Of a stretch of 20,480 nucleotides of DNA, positions 1-9,027 are shown one piece after another (position 1 is the stretch's first letter; each line of letters opens with the position of its first letter). The notes under the pieces are model-generated. The model did no database searches. It had not been told where the DNA came from and saw only the letters and a program-made list of their open reading frames with translations. This DNA comes from JAMLIA01 sp039810005 (lineage in GTDB: Bacteria; Chloroflexota; Chloroflexia; Thermomicrobiales; CFX8): assembly GCA_039810005.1 (NCBI GenBank), contig JBDHWD010000047.1:1-20480 (forward strand), given 5' to 3'. Both the position numbers and the translations under genes were made by a program.

Positions 1-72
1 GCACGGTTGGTCATTGCCGGGCGTCTGAAATACGGGCGAGTGCGACGTGCCTGCGCCGTCGTAGTGCTAGCC

Positions 73-114
73 GGGCGTATCGCATACGCCCCTACAATTG
101 CCTGACTATCAGGC
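73..114. repeat. Two adjacent small inverted repeats downstream of the response regulator
   Basis: Two perfect hairpins sit just past the stop of the response regulator. One is GGGCGTAT-CGC-ATACGCCC at 73-91 (8-bp stem). The other is GCCTGA-CTA-TCAGGC at 100-114 (6-bp stem). Read on the minus strand, the 100-114 hairpin is the first structure after the stop codon and is followed by AATTGT, so it could act as a weak terminator, although there is no real T tract. The GTATGCGATAC type of palindrome resembles dispersed intergenic repeats found in many Chloroflexota and cyanobacterial genomes, which is recall rather than a search result. The rest of positions 1-123 shows no gene. Confidence 0.45.
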
Positions 115-123
115 CAGGTGGCT

Positions 124-846
124 TCAGCGCAGATGATCGCGCCCACGGGTAATCGCTTCGTAGCGATTTTTCAGATGCAGCTTTGAGTAGATGTTGCTGA
201 TGTGGTTCTTGACCGTCTTCTCTTCAATAAAGAGGAGCTCGGCGATCTCGCGGTTCGACTTGCCGGCAACGATGAACTCCAGCACTTGCAGCTCGCGAGG
301 TGTCAGCACAGAGCCGTGCGCTGATCGGCTGCGACCGCCCTGAGCGCTGGATCGCACGAACTCCAGCAGCGCAGGAGCGAGCATCGGTGTGATGAGCGCG
401 CCACCCTCGTGGATGATGTGGACTGCTTCGGAGAGACGCTCCGGCGAGAAGCGGCCGTGGACGAGGTAGCCCTTCGCGCCGGCCAGCACGGCACTGCGCA
501 GATGCTCGGGATCCTCTGACCAGGTCAGAATCAGCACCTTCGAAGCTGGCGACTCATCGCTGATCACTTCGGTCGCCGAGATGCCGTCGCGATCCGGCAT
601 GCGGATATCCATCAGAATGACATCGGGAACAAGATCACGAGCCAGCTCGATCGCGTCGTCGCCGGATGAGCCCTCGCCGATGACCTCAATCTCCGGGTCG
701 AATTCCAGGCTCGATTGCAGGCCGCGCCGGACAACGAAGTTGTCGTCCACGATCACGACACGCACCTCGCCCGGAACGACGGCGTAGGACTCGCTGGCTG
801 TCGATGTCTGCCCCGCTACGGGAGTTGAGAGATCACCGAAGGACAC
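124..846 (-). CDS. NarL/FixJ-family response regulator (REC + LuxR-type HTH)
   Basis: A cytoplasmic DNA-binding response regulator of 240 residues. An N-terminal receiver domain (about residues 28-145) has the acidic pair D34-D35 in VIVDDN, the phosphoacceptor D80 in LMDIRMPD, a switch Thr at T108 and the conserved Lys K125 in AGAKGY. A LuxR/GerE helix-turn-helix follows at about 180-236: LTPRELQVLEFIVAGKSN, then recognition helix KTVKNHISNIYSKL. The start is a GTG at 844-846 inside the 3' end of the kinase gene, giving a 14-bp overlap. That overlap suggests translational coupling and cognate partnership. The first 27 residues before the receiver domain are unconserved in appearance, so a slightly later start is possible. 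The target genes cannot be read from the sequence; proximity to the nuo operon may be coincidental. Confidence 0.93.
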   Translation of the reverse strand: MSFGDLSTPVAGQTSTASESYAVVPGEVRVVIVDDNFVVRRGLQSSLEFDPEIEVIGEGSSGDDAIELARDLVPDVILMDIRMPDRDGISATEVISDESPASKVLILTWSEDPEHLRSAVLAGAKGYLVHGRFSPERLSEAVHIIHEGGALITPMLAPALLEFVRSSAQGGRSRSAHGSVLTPRELQVLEFIVAGKSNREIAELLFIEEKTVKNHISNIYSKLHLKNRYEAITRGRDHLR

Positions 847-2155
847 GAACGGGACGCTCCTCTCGCGGTGTCAGGGGGATGTCGACGGTCACTTCGGTGC
901 CGACCCCACGGCTGGTCTCCAGCTCGAAGTGGCCGCCCATAATGGTCGCCCGTTCGCGCGCGCCAAGCAAGCCGAAGTGGCCATCGTCCGCCCACGGATC
1001 GAGCCAGCGCTGGTCGAAGCCGACGCCATCGTCGCGGACAGACAGCGTTACGGCTATCGACGATAGCGTCAGGCGCACCCAGACATTCTGCGCCTGGGCG
1101 TGCTGCTCGACATTGCTTAGCAGCTCCTCCAGCATGCGCAGAATCTCGGAGTGGATCAGAATCGGTACCGGATTATCCGGCCCGTTGATGCGGATGTGGA
1201 GTGTCTCCGGCCGGCGCAGATCCCACTCCTGAAGGAGATTGTTGACGGCGGGGAGGAGATATTCGGTCGCCTCGGTCTGACGCAGGCTGCGAATGACATC
1301 GCGGACTTCCATCGCGGCCCGTTCGGAGATACGGGTGACGTAGCGCGCGCGCCGACGTGCCTCCACCGGATCGCGGTCGATCCACTGCGCCAGCGAGCGG
1401 GCCTCCAGGCTGATACCGCCGAGCGTTTTGCCGACGCCATCGTGCAGATCGCGCGCGATGCGGTTGCGTTCGGCCTCGGTCGCCAGGACGCGCACCACCG
1501 CCATCATGCGAGCGGCCAGCGAGATCGCTCCGGCGATAAGAAAGACCATCAACAACCGTGCAACCAGATCGCCACCGAAGCCGTCGTTGAACGTCGAACG
1601 GATGCGATCCGTGTTCGTCAGCAGGATTGCACCATCGAAGATCGCGACGCTCACCATCGCCCAGCCGAGCGGCAGCACGAATGCCGGCCAGAATACAGCT
1701 GACATCCCATAGAGCCAGAACGGTCCTTGCCAACCGTAGCTTGTGCCGATCAGCAGGACGCACACCGCCATGTCGATAATCACTGCCGCAACGGCGATCG
1801 GTGTCAGTCGGCGTGGGATGCGACGGACGACGAAAGCGGTGGCGGCCAGGTGCAGCAGCGCAGCGGTGATTCCCAGCAGCTCCCCGCGAACGGTGCTTTC
1901 GGCGTGGAGATGTGACGCCATGATGGCGATTGCGACAGCAAGTGCGATCGCGCGATACAGCGTAAGCGGGTGGAGTCGCTTGATGCGGGCCCAGACGAGC
2001 GCAGGAATCTCATGCGCGGCGCGATCAGACCAGGGCGCTCGTGCGGTCCAGGAGGGGTGCTTCGTATTGAGCGCCGGAGTTTGCTGTTGTGTGCGGATCG
2101 CTGGTCGCTCGCCTGCCACGATCGTCCGTCCTGCGTGTCGCCGGTGCACGTGCAT
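833..2155 (-). CDS. Membrane sensor histidine kinase, NarL/DesK-type (HisKA_3 + HATPase_c)
   Basis: A 440-residue sensor kinase that phosphorylates the overlapping downstream response regulator. Residues about 65-222 form several hydrophobic segments, probably five to six membrane helices, with no recognisable extracytoplasmic sensor domain. The membrane bundle itself, or a partner protein, therefore probably senses the signal, as in DesK/LiaS-like kinases. The dimerisation/phosphoacceptor helix carries H238 in RDLHDGVGKTLGGI, the HisKA_3 signature. The ATPase domain follows with the N box EELLSNVEQH (N348), the G1 box DDGVGF (375-380) and the G2-like GHFGLLGARERA. The first about 60 residues are polar and low in conservation features, and no convincing ribosome site precedes the ATG at 2155, so the true start may be internal. 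The ligand is unknown. Confidence 0.9.
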   Translation of the reverse strand: MHVHRRHAGRTIVAGERPAIRTQQQTPALNTKHPSWTARAPWSDRAAHEIPALVWARIKRLHPLTLYRAIALAVAIAIMASHLHAESTVRGELLGITAALLHLAATAFVVRRIPRRLTPIAVAAVIIDMAVCVLLIGTSYGWQGPFWLYGMSAVFWPAFVLPLGWAMVSVAIFDGAILLTNTDRIRSTFNDGFGGDLVARLLMVFLIAGAISLAARMMAVVRVLATEAERNRIARDLHDGVGKTLGGISLEARSLAQWIDRDPVEARRRARYVTRISERAAMEVRDVIRSLRQTEATEYLLPAVNNLLQEWDLRRPETLHIRINGPDNPVPILIHSEILRMLEELLSNVEQHAQAQNVWVRLTLSSIAVTLSVRDDGVGFDQRWLDPWADDGHFGLLGARERATIMGGHFELETSRGVGTEVTVDIPLTPREERPVRVLR

Positions 2156-2252
2156 GACGAGTCTAACACCGGCTTCCGACAGAACATCTCCCGAGGGGGA
2201 CCCAGATCAAACTTGGGCCTTTGGTCCGATGTGTCTTTTCTGCGTCTGGCAG

Positions 2253-2280
2253 ACAATATTGGTGATCGGCGGGGTGACAG
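2253..2280 (-). promoter_or_regulatory. Candidate sigma70-type promoter for the kinase/regulator pair
   Basis: Read on the minus strand, CTGTCA (plus-strand 2275-2280) and TATTGT (2253-2258) are separated by 16 bp. Each matches the -35/-10 consensus at four of six positions. This would start the transcript near 2246, leaving a leader of about 90 nt before the kinase ATG. It is a weak match found by eye and should be treated as a guess. Confidence 0.25.
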
Positions 2281-2329
2281 GACGCACCGTCGGTCAGTCT
2301 CACTCACTCCTCCCCTCATTTGGCCGCTG

Positions 2330-2361
2330 GAAGGACTGGAGCGACAACGCTCCAGTCCTTC
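2330..2361. repeat. Perfect 14-bp stem-loop, probably a dispersed intergenic repeat
   Basis: GAAGGACTGGAGCG (2330-2343), a 4-nt ACAA loop, then the exact reverse complement (2348-2361). Neither strand has a following T tract, so it does not look like a standard intrinsic terminator. Its perfect arms and its position beside a second perfect palindrome suggest a REP/MITE-like palindromic element. It could also stabilise the 3' end of a nuo transcript that reads past the first palindrome. Confidence 0.6.
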
Positions 2362-2447
2362 TAGCGTCTGCGGAATACCGAGTTCGCTTCAGTTGCATGG
2401 ATCGCGGTTGCGGCACATTTTGACAGCTAGCCGCCAGAAACAGAACA

Positions 2448-2473
2448 CCCCTCTCCCAACGTTGGGAGAGGGG
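2448..2473 (-). terminator. Perfect 26-bp palindrome after nuoN: likely terminator and/or repeat
   Basis: CCCCTCTCCCAAC (2448-2460) is followed immediately by its exact reverse complement (2461-2473). In the nuo transcript this would fold into a very stable GC-rich hairpin about 47 nt after the nuoN stop. It is followed by TGTTCTGTTTCT, a T-rich though interrupted stretch, so intrinsic termination of the nuo operon is plausible. The CTCTCCCAACGTTGGGAGAG core also resembles highly repeated intergenic palindromes that I recall from Chloroflexota genomes, so it may be a mobile repeat that also serves as terminator. Confidence 0.55.
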
Positions 2474-2520
2474 CGGGGTACCCTCTGGGTCGCGGGTGAG
2501 GGCCACAGGGCCACTCGGTC

Positions 2521-4041
2521 TTACCGCATTGCGATTGTCGTACTGAAGGCGTTGATCCAGTTCTGCGCAAGGTCGAAGACCTGGCTGGAGAAGATGCCGG
2601 CGGCGATCGTCGCGACGGTCATGACCACCAGGCCGGTTGCCATCAGCGGCACGCGGCTCGGCGTCATCTCAGTTTCCGGTGGTGGCGAGAAGTACATCGC
2701 CGCGACCACCCTGAGATAGTAGAAGGCTGATACCGCTGACGCGAGGACGATCGCGATCGCCAGCCAGATCATGTTCGACTCGATCGTCGCAACGATGACG
2801 TAGTACTTTCCGTAGAAGCCGACGAGTGGCGGTATTCCCATCAGTGAGAACATGAAGACGGTCATCGCTAATGCTGCCAGTGGCGAGCGCGAGGCGAGGC
2901 CGTTGAAGTCCTCGATGTTGGTGCCGCCGCCGCGCTCCTGCAGCCAGGCGACGATCGCGAACGCGCCGACATTCATGAATGCGTAGGCGAACAGGTAGTA
3001 CAGCACCGATGAGACTGAGCGGTCGTCGGCCGTCTGGACGCCGCCGAATGCCGCCAGACCGGCCAGAATGTAGCCGGTGTGGCCGATCGACGAATACGCG
3101 AGCATACGCTTCACGTCGCGCTGCGAGACGGCGACAATGTTGCCCAGCGCCATCGTAAGCAGCGCCAGAATACCGAGGATCGTAACCCACTCATCACGCA
3201 TCGGCGCGAGCGCCTGCGGAAAGATGCGAATCATCGCCGCGAATCCTGCGACCTTCGGGATCACCGACATATAGGCAGAGACCGGCGTCGGCGCGCCCTG
3301 GTAAGCATCCGGCGTCCACATGTGGAACGGAACGGCCGCGACCTTGAAGCCCAGACCAACGGTCAGGAGCAGCAGGGCCAGCAGCAGTGATGGCTCCAGA
3401 TTGCCGTCGGTCACCGTGCCGGAGAGCGCCGTAGCGATACCGTCGAGGTTCGTCGTTCCGGTCGAGCCGTAGACCCAGGCCATACCGTAGATCAGGATGG
3501 CTGACGCGAAGAGGCCCAGCAGGAAGTACTTGAGCGCGCCTTCCAGCGATGTCAGGCGCTTGCGGGCGAAGCCGGTCAACGCGTAGATCGCCAGGGAGCC
3601 CATCTCGATACCGATGAAGACCATCAGCAGGTCGCCGGCTGCGCCGACCACCATCGCGCCGAGCGTCGAGAAGACGAGCAGAACGTAGTACTCCGGCAGC
3701 GGCATGCCGCCGGGCTCGACGTTCTTCTCCAGATAGCTCGCGGAGATCATCACCGACAGGATCGCGCCAATCAGCGCAATCATGTTGACGAAGACACTAA
3801 CGTCATCGGCGCGGAACATGCCGTTGAAGGTCGTCTTGTTGACGTCGATGTAGAAGAAGTTGGCGACCAGCGCTGCGCCCAGGCCGACCAGCGTCAGCAT
3901 GGTCAGCACGCGATGACGCGAGCGATCCAGCATGAGGTCGCCGAGTAGCAGCAGCAACGCCGTGCCGAGCACGATCAACTGCGGGATGATCAGCGTCACA
4001 TCCGGGTTGATGTGCGGGAAGAGTTGCGTAACCGTGTCCAC
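2521..4041 (-). CDS. nuoN: NADH-quinone oxidoreductase subunit N
   Basis: A 506-residue antiporter-like membrane subunit of complex I, one of the three Mrp-type proton-pumping modules, with about 14 predicted helices. The expected charged residues of the pumping channel are present: E146 in VFIGIEMGS, K233 in GFKVAAVPFHMWTPD and K263 in IPKVAGF. The segment VPFHMWTPDAYQGAPTPVSA is the family signature. The length is normal or slightly above the usual 480-500. The start is a GTG at 4039-4041, preceded by AGGGGGA on the minus strand. It is the last gene of the nuo cluster, 70 bp after nuoM, and is followed by a strong palindrome. Nothing looks broken. Confidence 0.97.
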   Translation of the reverse strand: MDTVTQLFPHINPDVTLIIPQLIVLGTALLLLLGDLMLDRSRHRVLTMLTLVGLGAALVANFFYIDVNKTTFNGMFRADDVSVFVNMIALIGAILSVMISASYLEKNVEPGGMPLPEYYVLLVFSTLGAMVVGAAGDLLMVFIGIEMGSLAIYALTGFARKRLTSLEGALKYFLLGLFASAILIYGMAWVYGSTGTTNLDGIATALSGTVTDGNLEPSLLLALLLLTVGLGFKVAAVPFHMWTPDAYQGAPTPVSAYMSVIPKVAGFAAMIRIFPQALAPMRDEWVTILGILALLTMALGNIVAVSQRDVKRMLAYSSIGHTGYILAGLAAFGGVQTADDRSVSSVLYYLFAYAFMNVGAFAIVAWLQERGGGTNIEDFNGLASRSPLAALAMTVFMFSLMGIPPLVGFYGKYYVIVATIESNMIWLAIAIVLASAVSAFYYLRVVAAMYFSPPPETEMTPSRVPLMATGLVVMTVATIAAGIFSSQVFDLAQNWINAFSTTIAMR

Positions 4042-4111
4042 GTGTCCCCCTGTTGGAACTACTCGCCGTTACCGGATGCTCTGGTCGTCATCCGGCCGCG
4101 CATCCCGCTCC

Positions 4112-5755
4112 CTAAACCCCGAGGCTGCCGAACGATGCGAGAATGGCTTCCAGCGTTCTCTGCATGATGTTCATGAACGGACCAGGCCAGACGCCCATGA
4201 CAATCGAGAGCACCACGAGCGGCACGATCGCCGTGATCTCTCGCAGATCGAGATCCGGCCACGCGATCCGATGATGCTCGTCTGCGTGGGCGGCTGCCAC
4301 CGCGCCAGAGCCACCTGAGACAGCCGGCAGGCCGTGCGCATCTCCATGGCCATGGCCAACACCGGCGCTCTGGAGCATCGCGACCTCTTCAGGCGTCAGC
4401 GCGTTGTCGCCCGGATCGGGCAAATCCTCCGGCTGGCGCATGAAGACCACGCGCTGATAGAGCCACAGCATGTACCAGGCAGCGAAGATGACGACGGTGA
4501 ACGCGATCGCGCCGGCCCAGTAGTATTCGCGGAATACCCCGATGATCGCCAGGAACTCACCGACAAAGCCTGACAGACCCGGCAGGCCGATTGATGCAAA
4601 GACGAGGATGCCGAACAGCGATGCATAGATTGGCATGCGCTGAGCCAGGCCGCCGAACGCGCTGATGAGACGCGTGTGCGCGCGATCGTAGACAACGCCG
4701 ACACACATGAACAGGCCGCTCGTCACCAGACCGTGCGAGAGCATGACGATCATCGCGCCATACATGCCCTGCATCGTGAATGAGAAGATGCCGAGCGTGA
4801 CGAAGCCCATATGGCTGACCGATGAATACGCGATCAGCTTCTTCATGTCCGGTTGTGGCAATGCGACGAGTGCGCCGTAAATGATGGCGATGACGGAAAT
4901 CAGGATGATCCACGGTGCCCAGTCGCGCGAGGCGTCCTCGAAGAGCGACAGGTTGAAGCGGATCATGCCGTAGCCGCCGATCTTCAGCAGCACGCCCGCC
5001 AGCAGCACGGAACCGGCTGTCGGCGCTTCGGTATGCGCGTCCGGCAACCAGGTGTGGAATGGCCACATCGGCACCTTAATCGCAAAGGCGATGAAGAAGG
5101 CGGCGAAGACCCACATCTGGAAGTTGTGGCCGTAGTTTCCTTCGGCCAGCTGAATCACGTTCAGCGTGCGCACGCCGGTCTGCTCGTAGTACGCCTGATA
5201 GGTTGCGACGATACCGACGAGCATCAGCAGCGAGCCGGCCAGCGTGTACAGGAAGAACTTCACAGCGGCATAGACGCGGTTCTGGCTGCCCCAGACGCCG
5301 ATGAGCAGCGCCATCGGGATCAGCGAAAGCTCGAAGAAGATGTAGAAGAGGAACAGGTCCAGCGCCACGAAGACGCCGATCATGCCCATTTCCAGCAACA
5401 GAATCGCGATGAAGTATTCGCGCACGCGGGTCTGTACTGGCCCCATTGACCAGATGACAGCCAGCATGCTCAGCATTGTCGTCAGAACGACGAGCAGCAC
5501 CGAGACGCCGTCGACACCCATGTCGTAGTTGATGCCGACGCTGGGTAGCCAGGTGATGTGCTCGGTCATCTGCATGCCGGACGAGTTCGAATCGAAATTC
5601 GCCAGCATGACGAGCGACGCAATGAACGACGCGGCGGACGACCAGAGCGCGATCTTGCGCGTCGTTTCCGGCGTTGCCTTTGCCCAGAAGAAGATCACGA
5701 GTGCGCCAAGTAATGGCAGATACGTGATCACGCTAAGGATTGGGAAGTCACTCAC
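4112..5755 (-). CDS. nuoM: NADH-quinone oxidoreductase subunit M
   Basis: A 547-residue antiporter-like proton-pumping subunit of complex I. Key residues are in place: E142 in FYIFFELSLIP, K227 in IKVPMWPFHTWLPDAHTEAP, K258 in GVLLKIGGYG, and E400 in LSGFVGE, matching the essential Glu/Lys series of E. coli NuoM. The start is GTG at 5753-5755, with GGAGGGGG about 10 nt upstream. The protein is longer than the usual about 500 residues because a hydrophilic His/Gly/Ala-rich segment (about residues 465-495, including HGHGDAH and HADEHH) is inserted between two late helices. The gene lies between nuoL (102-bp gap) and nuoN (70-bp gap) in one direction, so all three pumping modules are probably cotranscribed. 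Confidence 0.97.
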   Translation of the reverse strand: MSDFPILSVITYLPLLGALVIFFWAKATPETTRKIALWSSAASFIASLVMLANFDSNSSGMQMTEHITWLPSVGINYDMGVDGVSVLLVVLTTMLSMLAVIWSMGPVQTRVREYFIAILLLEMGMIGVFVALDLFLFYIFFELSLIPMALLIGVWGSQNRVYAAVKFFLYTLAGSLLMLVGIVATYQAYYEQTGVRTLNVIQLAEGNYGHNFQMWVFAAFFIAFAIKVPMWPFHTWLPDAHTEAPTAGSVLLAGVLLKIGGYGMIRFNLSLFEDASRDWAPWIILISVIAIIYGALVALPQPDMKKLIAYSSVSHMGFVTLGIFSFTMQGMYGAMIVMLSHGLVTSGLFMCVGVVYDRAHTRLISAFGGLAQRMPIYASLFGILVFASIGLPGLSGFVGEFLAIIGVFREYYWAGAIAFTVVIFAAWYMLWLYQRVVFMRQPEDLPDPGDNALTPEEVAMLQSAGVGHGHGDAHGLPAVSGGSGAVAAAHADEHHRIAWPDLDLREITAIVPLVVLSIVMGVWPGPFMNIMQRTLEAILASFGSLGV

Positions 5756-5857
5756 GGGATGTTGCCCCCTCCACCCGAGCTGCCTCCGGGACCACTGTCG
5801 TCGTCACGTTCACTATCACCTGTCTCGATCCGACTATTCCCACACTGCCCGCACTCA

Positions 5858-7804
<1,947 letters not shown>

Positions 7805-7851
7805 CGACTGGCTCTCTCCCCTACGAGGGACAGCTCCCTGCTGCCCCGATC

Positions 7852-7871
7852 CTGACGCGCCCTCGCGTCAG
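7852..7871. other. Hairpin in the nuoK-nuoL spacer
   Basis: CTGACGCG, loop CCCT, CGCGTCAG: a perfect 8-bp stem in the 90-bp spacer between nuoK and nuoL. There is no T tract, so it is not a typical terminator. It may mark an mRNA processing or stability site inside the operon, or be a repeat remnant. Confidence 0.35.
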
Positions 7872-7894
7872 ACGTTCCCCAGTAGCGTGCTGCG

Positions 7895-8203
7895 CTAGTC
7901 ACGCAGCTCAGTAACCTCTGCGACGTCAACCGTATCTGCCCGGCGCGACAGCGCCATGACGATGCCGAGTCCAAGGACGGCCTCGGCCGCTGCGATGCCG
8001 ATGACGAAGAGTGCAAATGTCTGGCCGATCATCGAGTTCTGCTCCCAGGCGAAGCCTACGAACGACACGTTGACGGCGTTGACCATGAGCTCGACGCTCA
8101 TGAAGATTACGAGCACGTTGCGGCGCGTGAGCACGCCCATCATTCCGGTGATGAACAGTGCCGCGCTCAGCAAGAGAAAGTGTGTGGCGGTTAGCTCACC
8201 CAT
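7895..8203 (-). CDS. nuoK: NADH-quinone oxidoreductase subunit K
   Basis: A 102-residue, three-helix membrane subunit of complex I, homologous to Mrp subunit C and mitochondrial ND4L. It carries the two membrane glutamates that belong to the E-channel: E38 in MSVELMVNAVN and E74 in AAAEAVLGLGI. The length matches the family (about 100). Its ATG shares one base with the nuoJ stop (TGATG at 8201-8205), a standard sign of translational coupling. The polar C-terminal tail of about 15 residues is normal in size. Confidence 0.97.
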   Translation of the reverse strand: MGELTATHFLLLSAALFITGMMGVLTRRNVLVIFMSVELMVNAVNVSFVGFAWEQNSMIGQTFALFVIGIAAAEAVLGLGIVMALSRRADTVDVAEVTELRD

Positions 8204-8979
8204 CAGCGGTTCTCCTCACTGCCGATACCGGCGCCGGTCGGATATTCGGCTGCCCCGGGTTCGCTCGGTACGTCGGTGCCCGCCCAGGCTGCGTGCTCAG
8301 TGTAGGCATCGGCTGATGTCACCATAACCAGGCCATCACGCATGTCCTCGCGATGGATGACCCGCGCTGTCGGCGCGCCGGACGGCAGCGCCACCAGGTC
8401 AGCGCCTCGCGAGTGACCCAGCGAGATCGTGCCGGTCGTGCGACCGCCTGCTCGGGTCGTCGGCTCATCCGGTCGCGCCATTACCAGCGCGCCGATGGTG
8501 CCGACGAGCAGCACGATGGCGACTGCCTGAATCGGCAGCACGTATCCCGAATAAAGGAACTGACCGAGCACCTGCACGTTGCCACCGGCTGCGGCGATCG
8601 TCTCTTCGTTCCACGGCCCTGGCTGCCCGACGACGGTGCGCGTCAGGACTGCCGCCGCCACCTCACCGAGCAGAATGAGCCCGATGACGATCGCGGACAG
8701 GCGTTGCAACGGTGCGCCGCCGTGAAACTCCGGCAGGTCGTCCATATCGACGAGCATGATGACGAAGAGCACCAGCACCAGGATCGCGCCGGTATAGACG
8801 ATGATCTGCACTGCGGCGAGAAACTCGGCGCGCAGCATCACGAAGATCCCGGCGAGGTTGACGAACGTCACGACAAGCGCGACGGCGCTATGCACCGGAT
8901 TGCGCGACACGACCACCCCGATGCCGGCAATGATCGCAATCACCGCCAGGATGTCGAATACGAGCACCTCAGGCGTCAT
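8203..8979 (-). CDS. nuoJ: NADH-quinone oxidoreductase subunit J, with long C-terminal tail
   Basis: A membrane subunit of complex I with five helices in residues 1-168. It includes the conserved IVYTGAILVLVLFVIML helix, whose Y62 corresponds to E. coli NuoJ Y59, near the E-channel and the pi-bulge helix. The protein has 258 residues against about 165-200 for most bacterial NuoJ. The excess is a hydrophilic tail of about 88 residues after the last helix, rich in Gly, Ala, Thr and acidic residues, with no domain I recognise. The start is ATG 8977-8979, with a GGTGGAG ribosome site. The preceding gene is nuoH; nuoI, normally placed between them, is absent (48-bp gap). Confidence 0.96.
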   Translation of the reverse strand: MTPEVLVFDILAVIAIIAGIGVVVSRNPVHSAVALVVTFVNLAGIFVMLRAEFLAAVQIIVYTGAILVLVLFVIMLVDMDDLPEFHGGAPLQRLSAIVIGLILLGEVAAAVLTRTVVGQPGPWNEETIAAAGGNVQVLGQFLYSGYVLPIQAVAIVLLVGTIGALVMARPDEPTTRAGGRTTGTISLGHSRGADLVALPSGAPTARVIHREDMRDGLVMVTSADAYTEHAAWAGTDVPSEPGAAEYPTGAGIGSEENR

Positions 8980-9027
8980 CTGATCTCCACCCCCGTGTGT
9001 CCCTGAGCCGTGTCACGCGTCATCCCC

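Larger units (their letters stand above)
2156..2520. other. 365-bp intergenic region between nuoN and the histidine kinase
   Basis: No credible gene lies here. From the nuoN side it holds a 26-bp perfect palindrome (2448-2473), a 32-bp stem-loop (2330-2361) and then the presumed 5' leader and promoter of the kinase/regulator pair (about 2156-2280). Short open frames that cross it are continuations of frames antisense to flanking genes and carry no domain signature. The region thus separates the end of the complex I operon from a new transcription unit. Confidence 0.75.

Noticed and set aside
4853..5449. 198-codon plus-strand open frame antisense to nuoM
   Set aside because: Same low-complexity charged composition, no ribosome site, and it fully overlaps an intact conserved gene.
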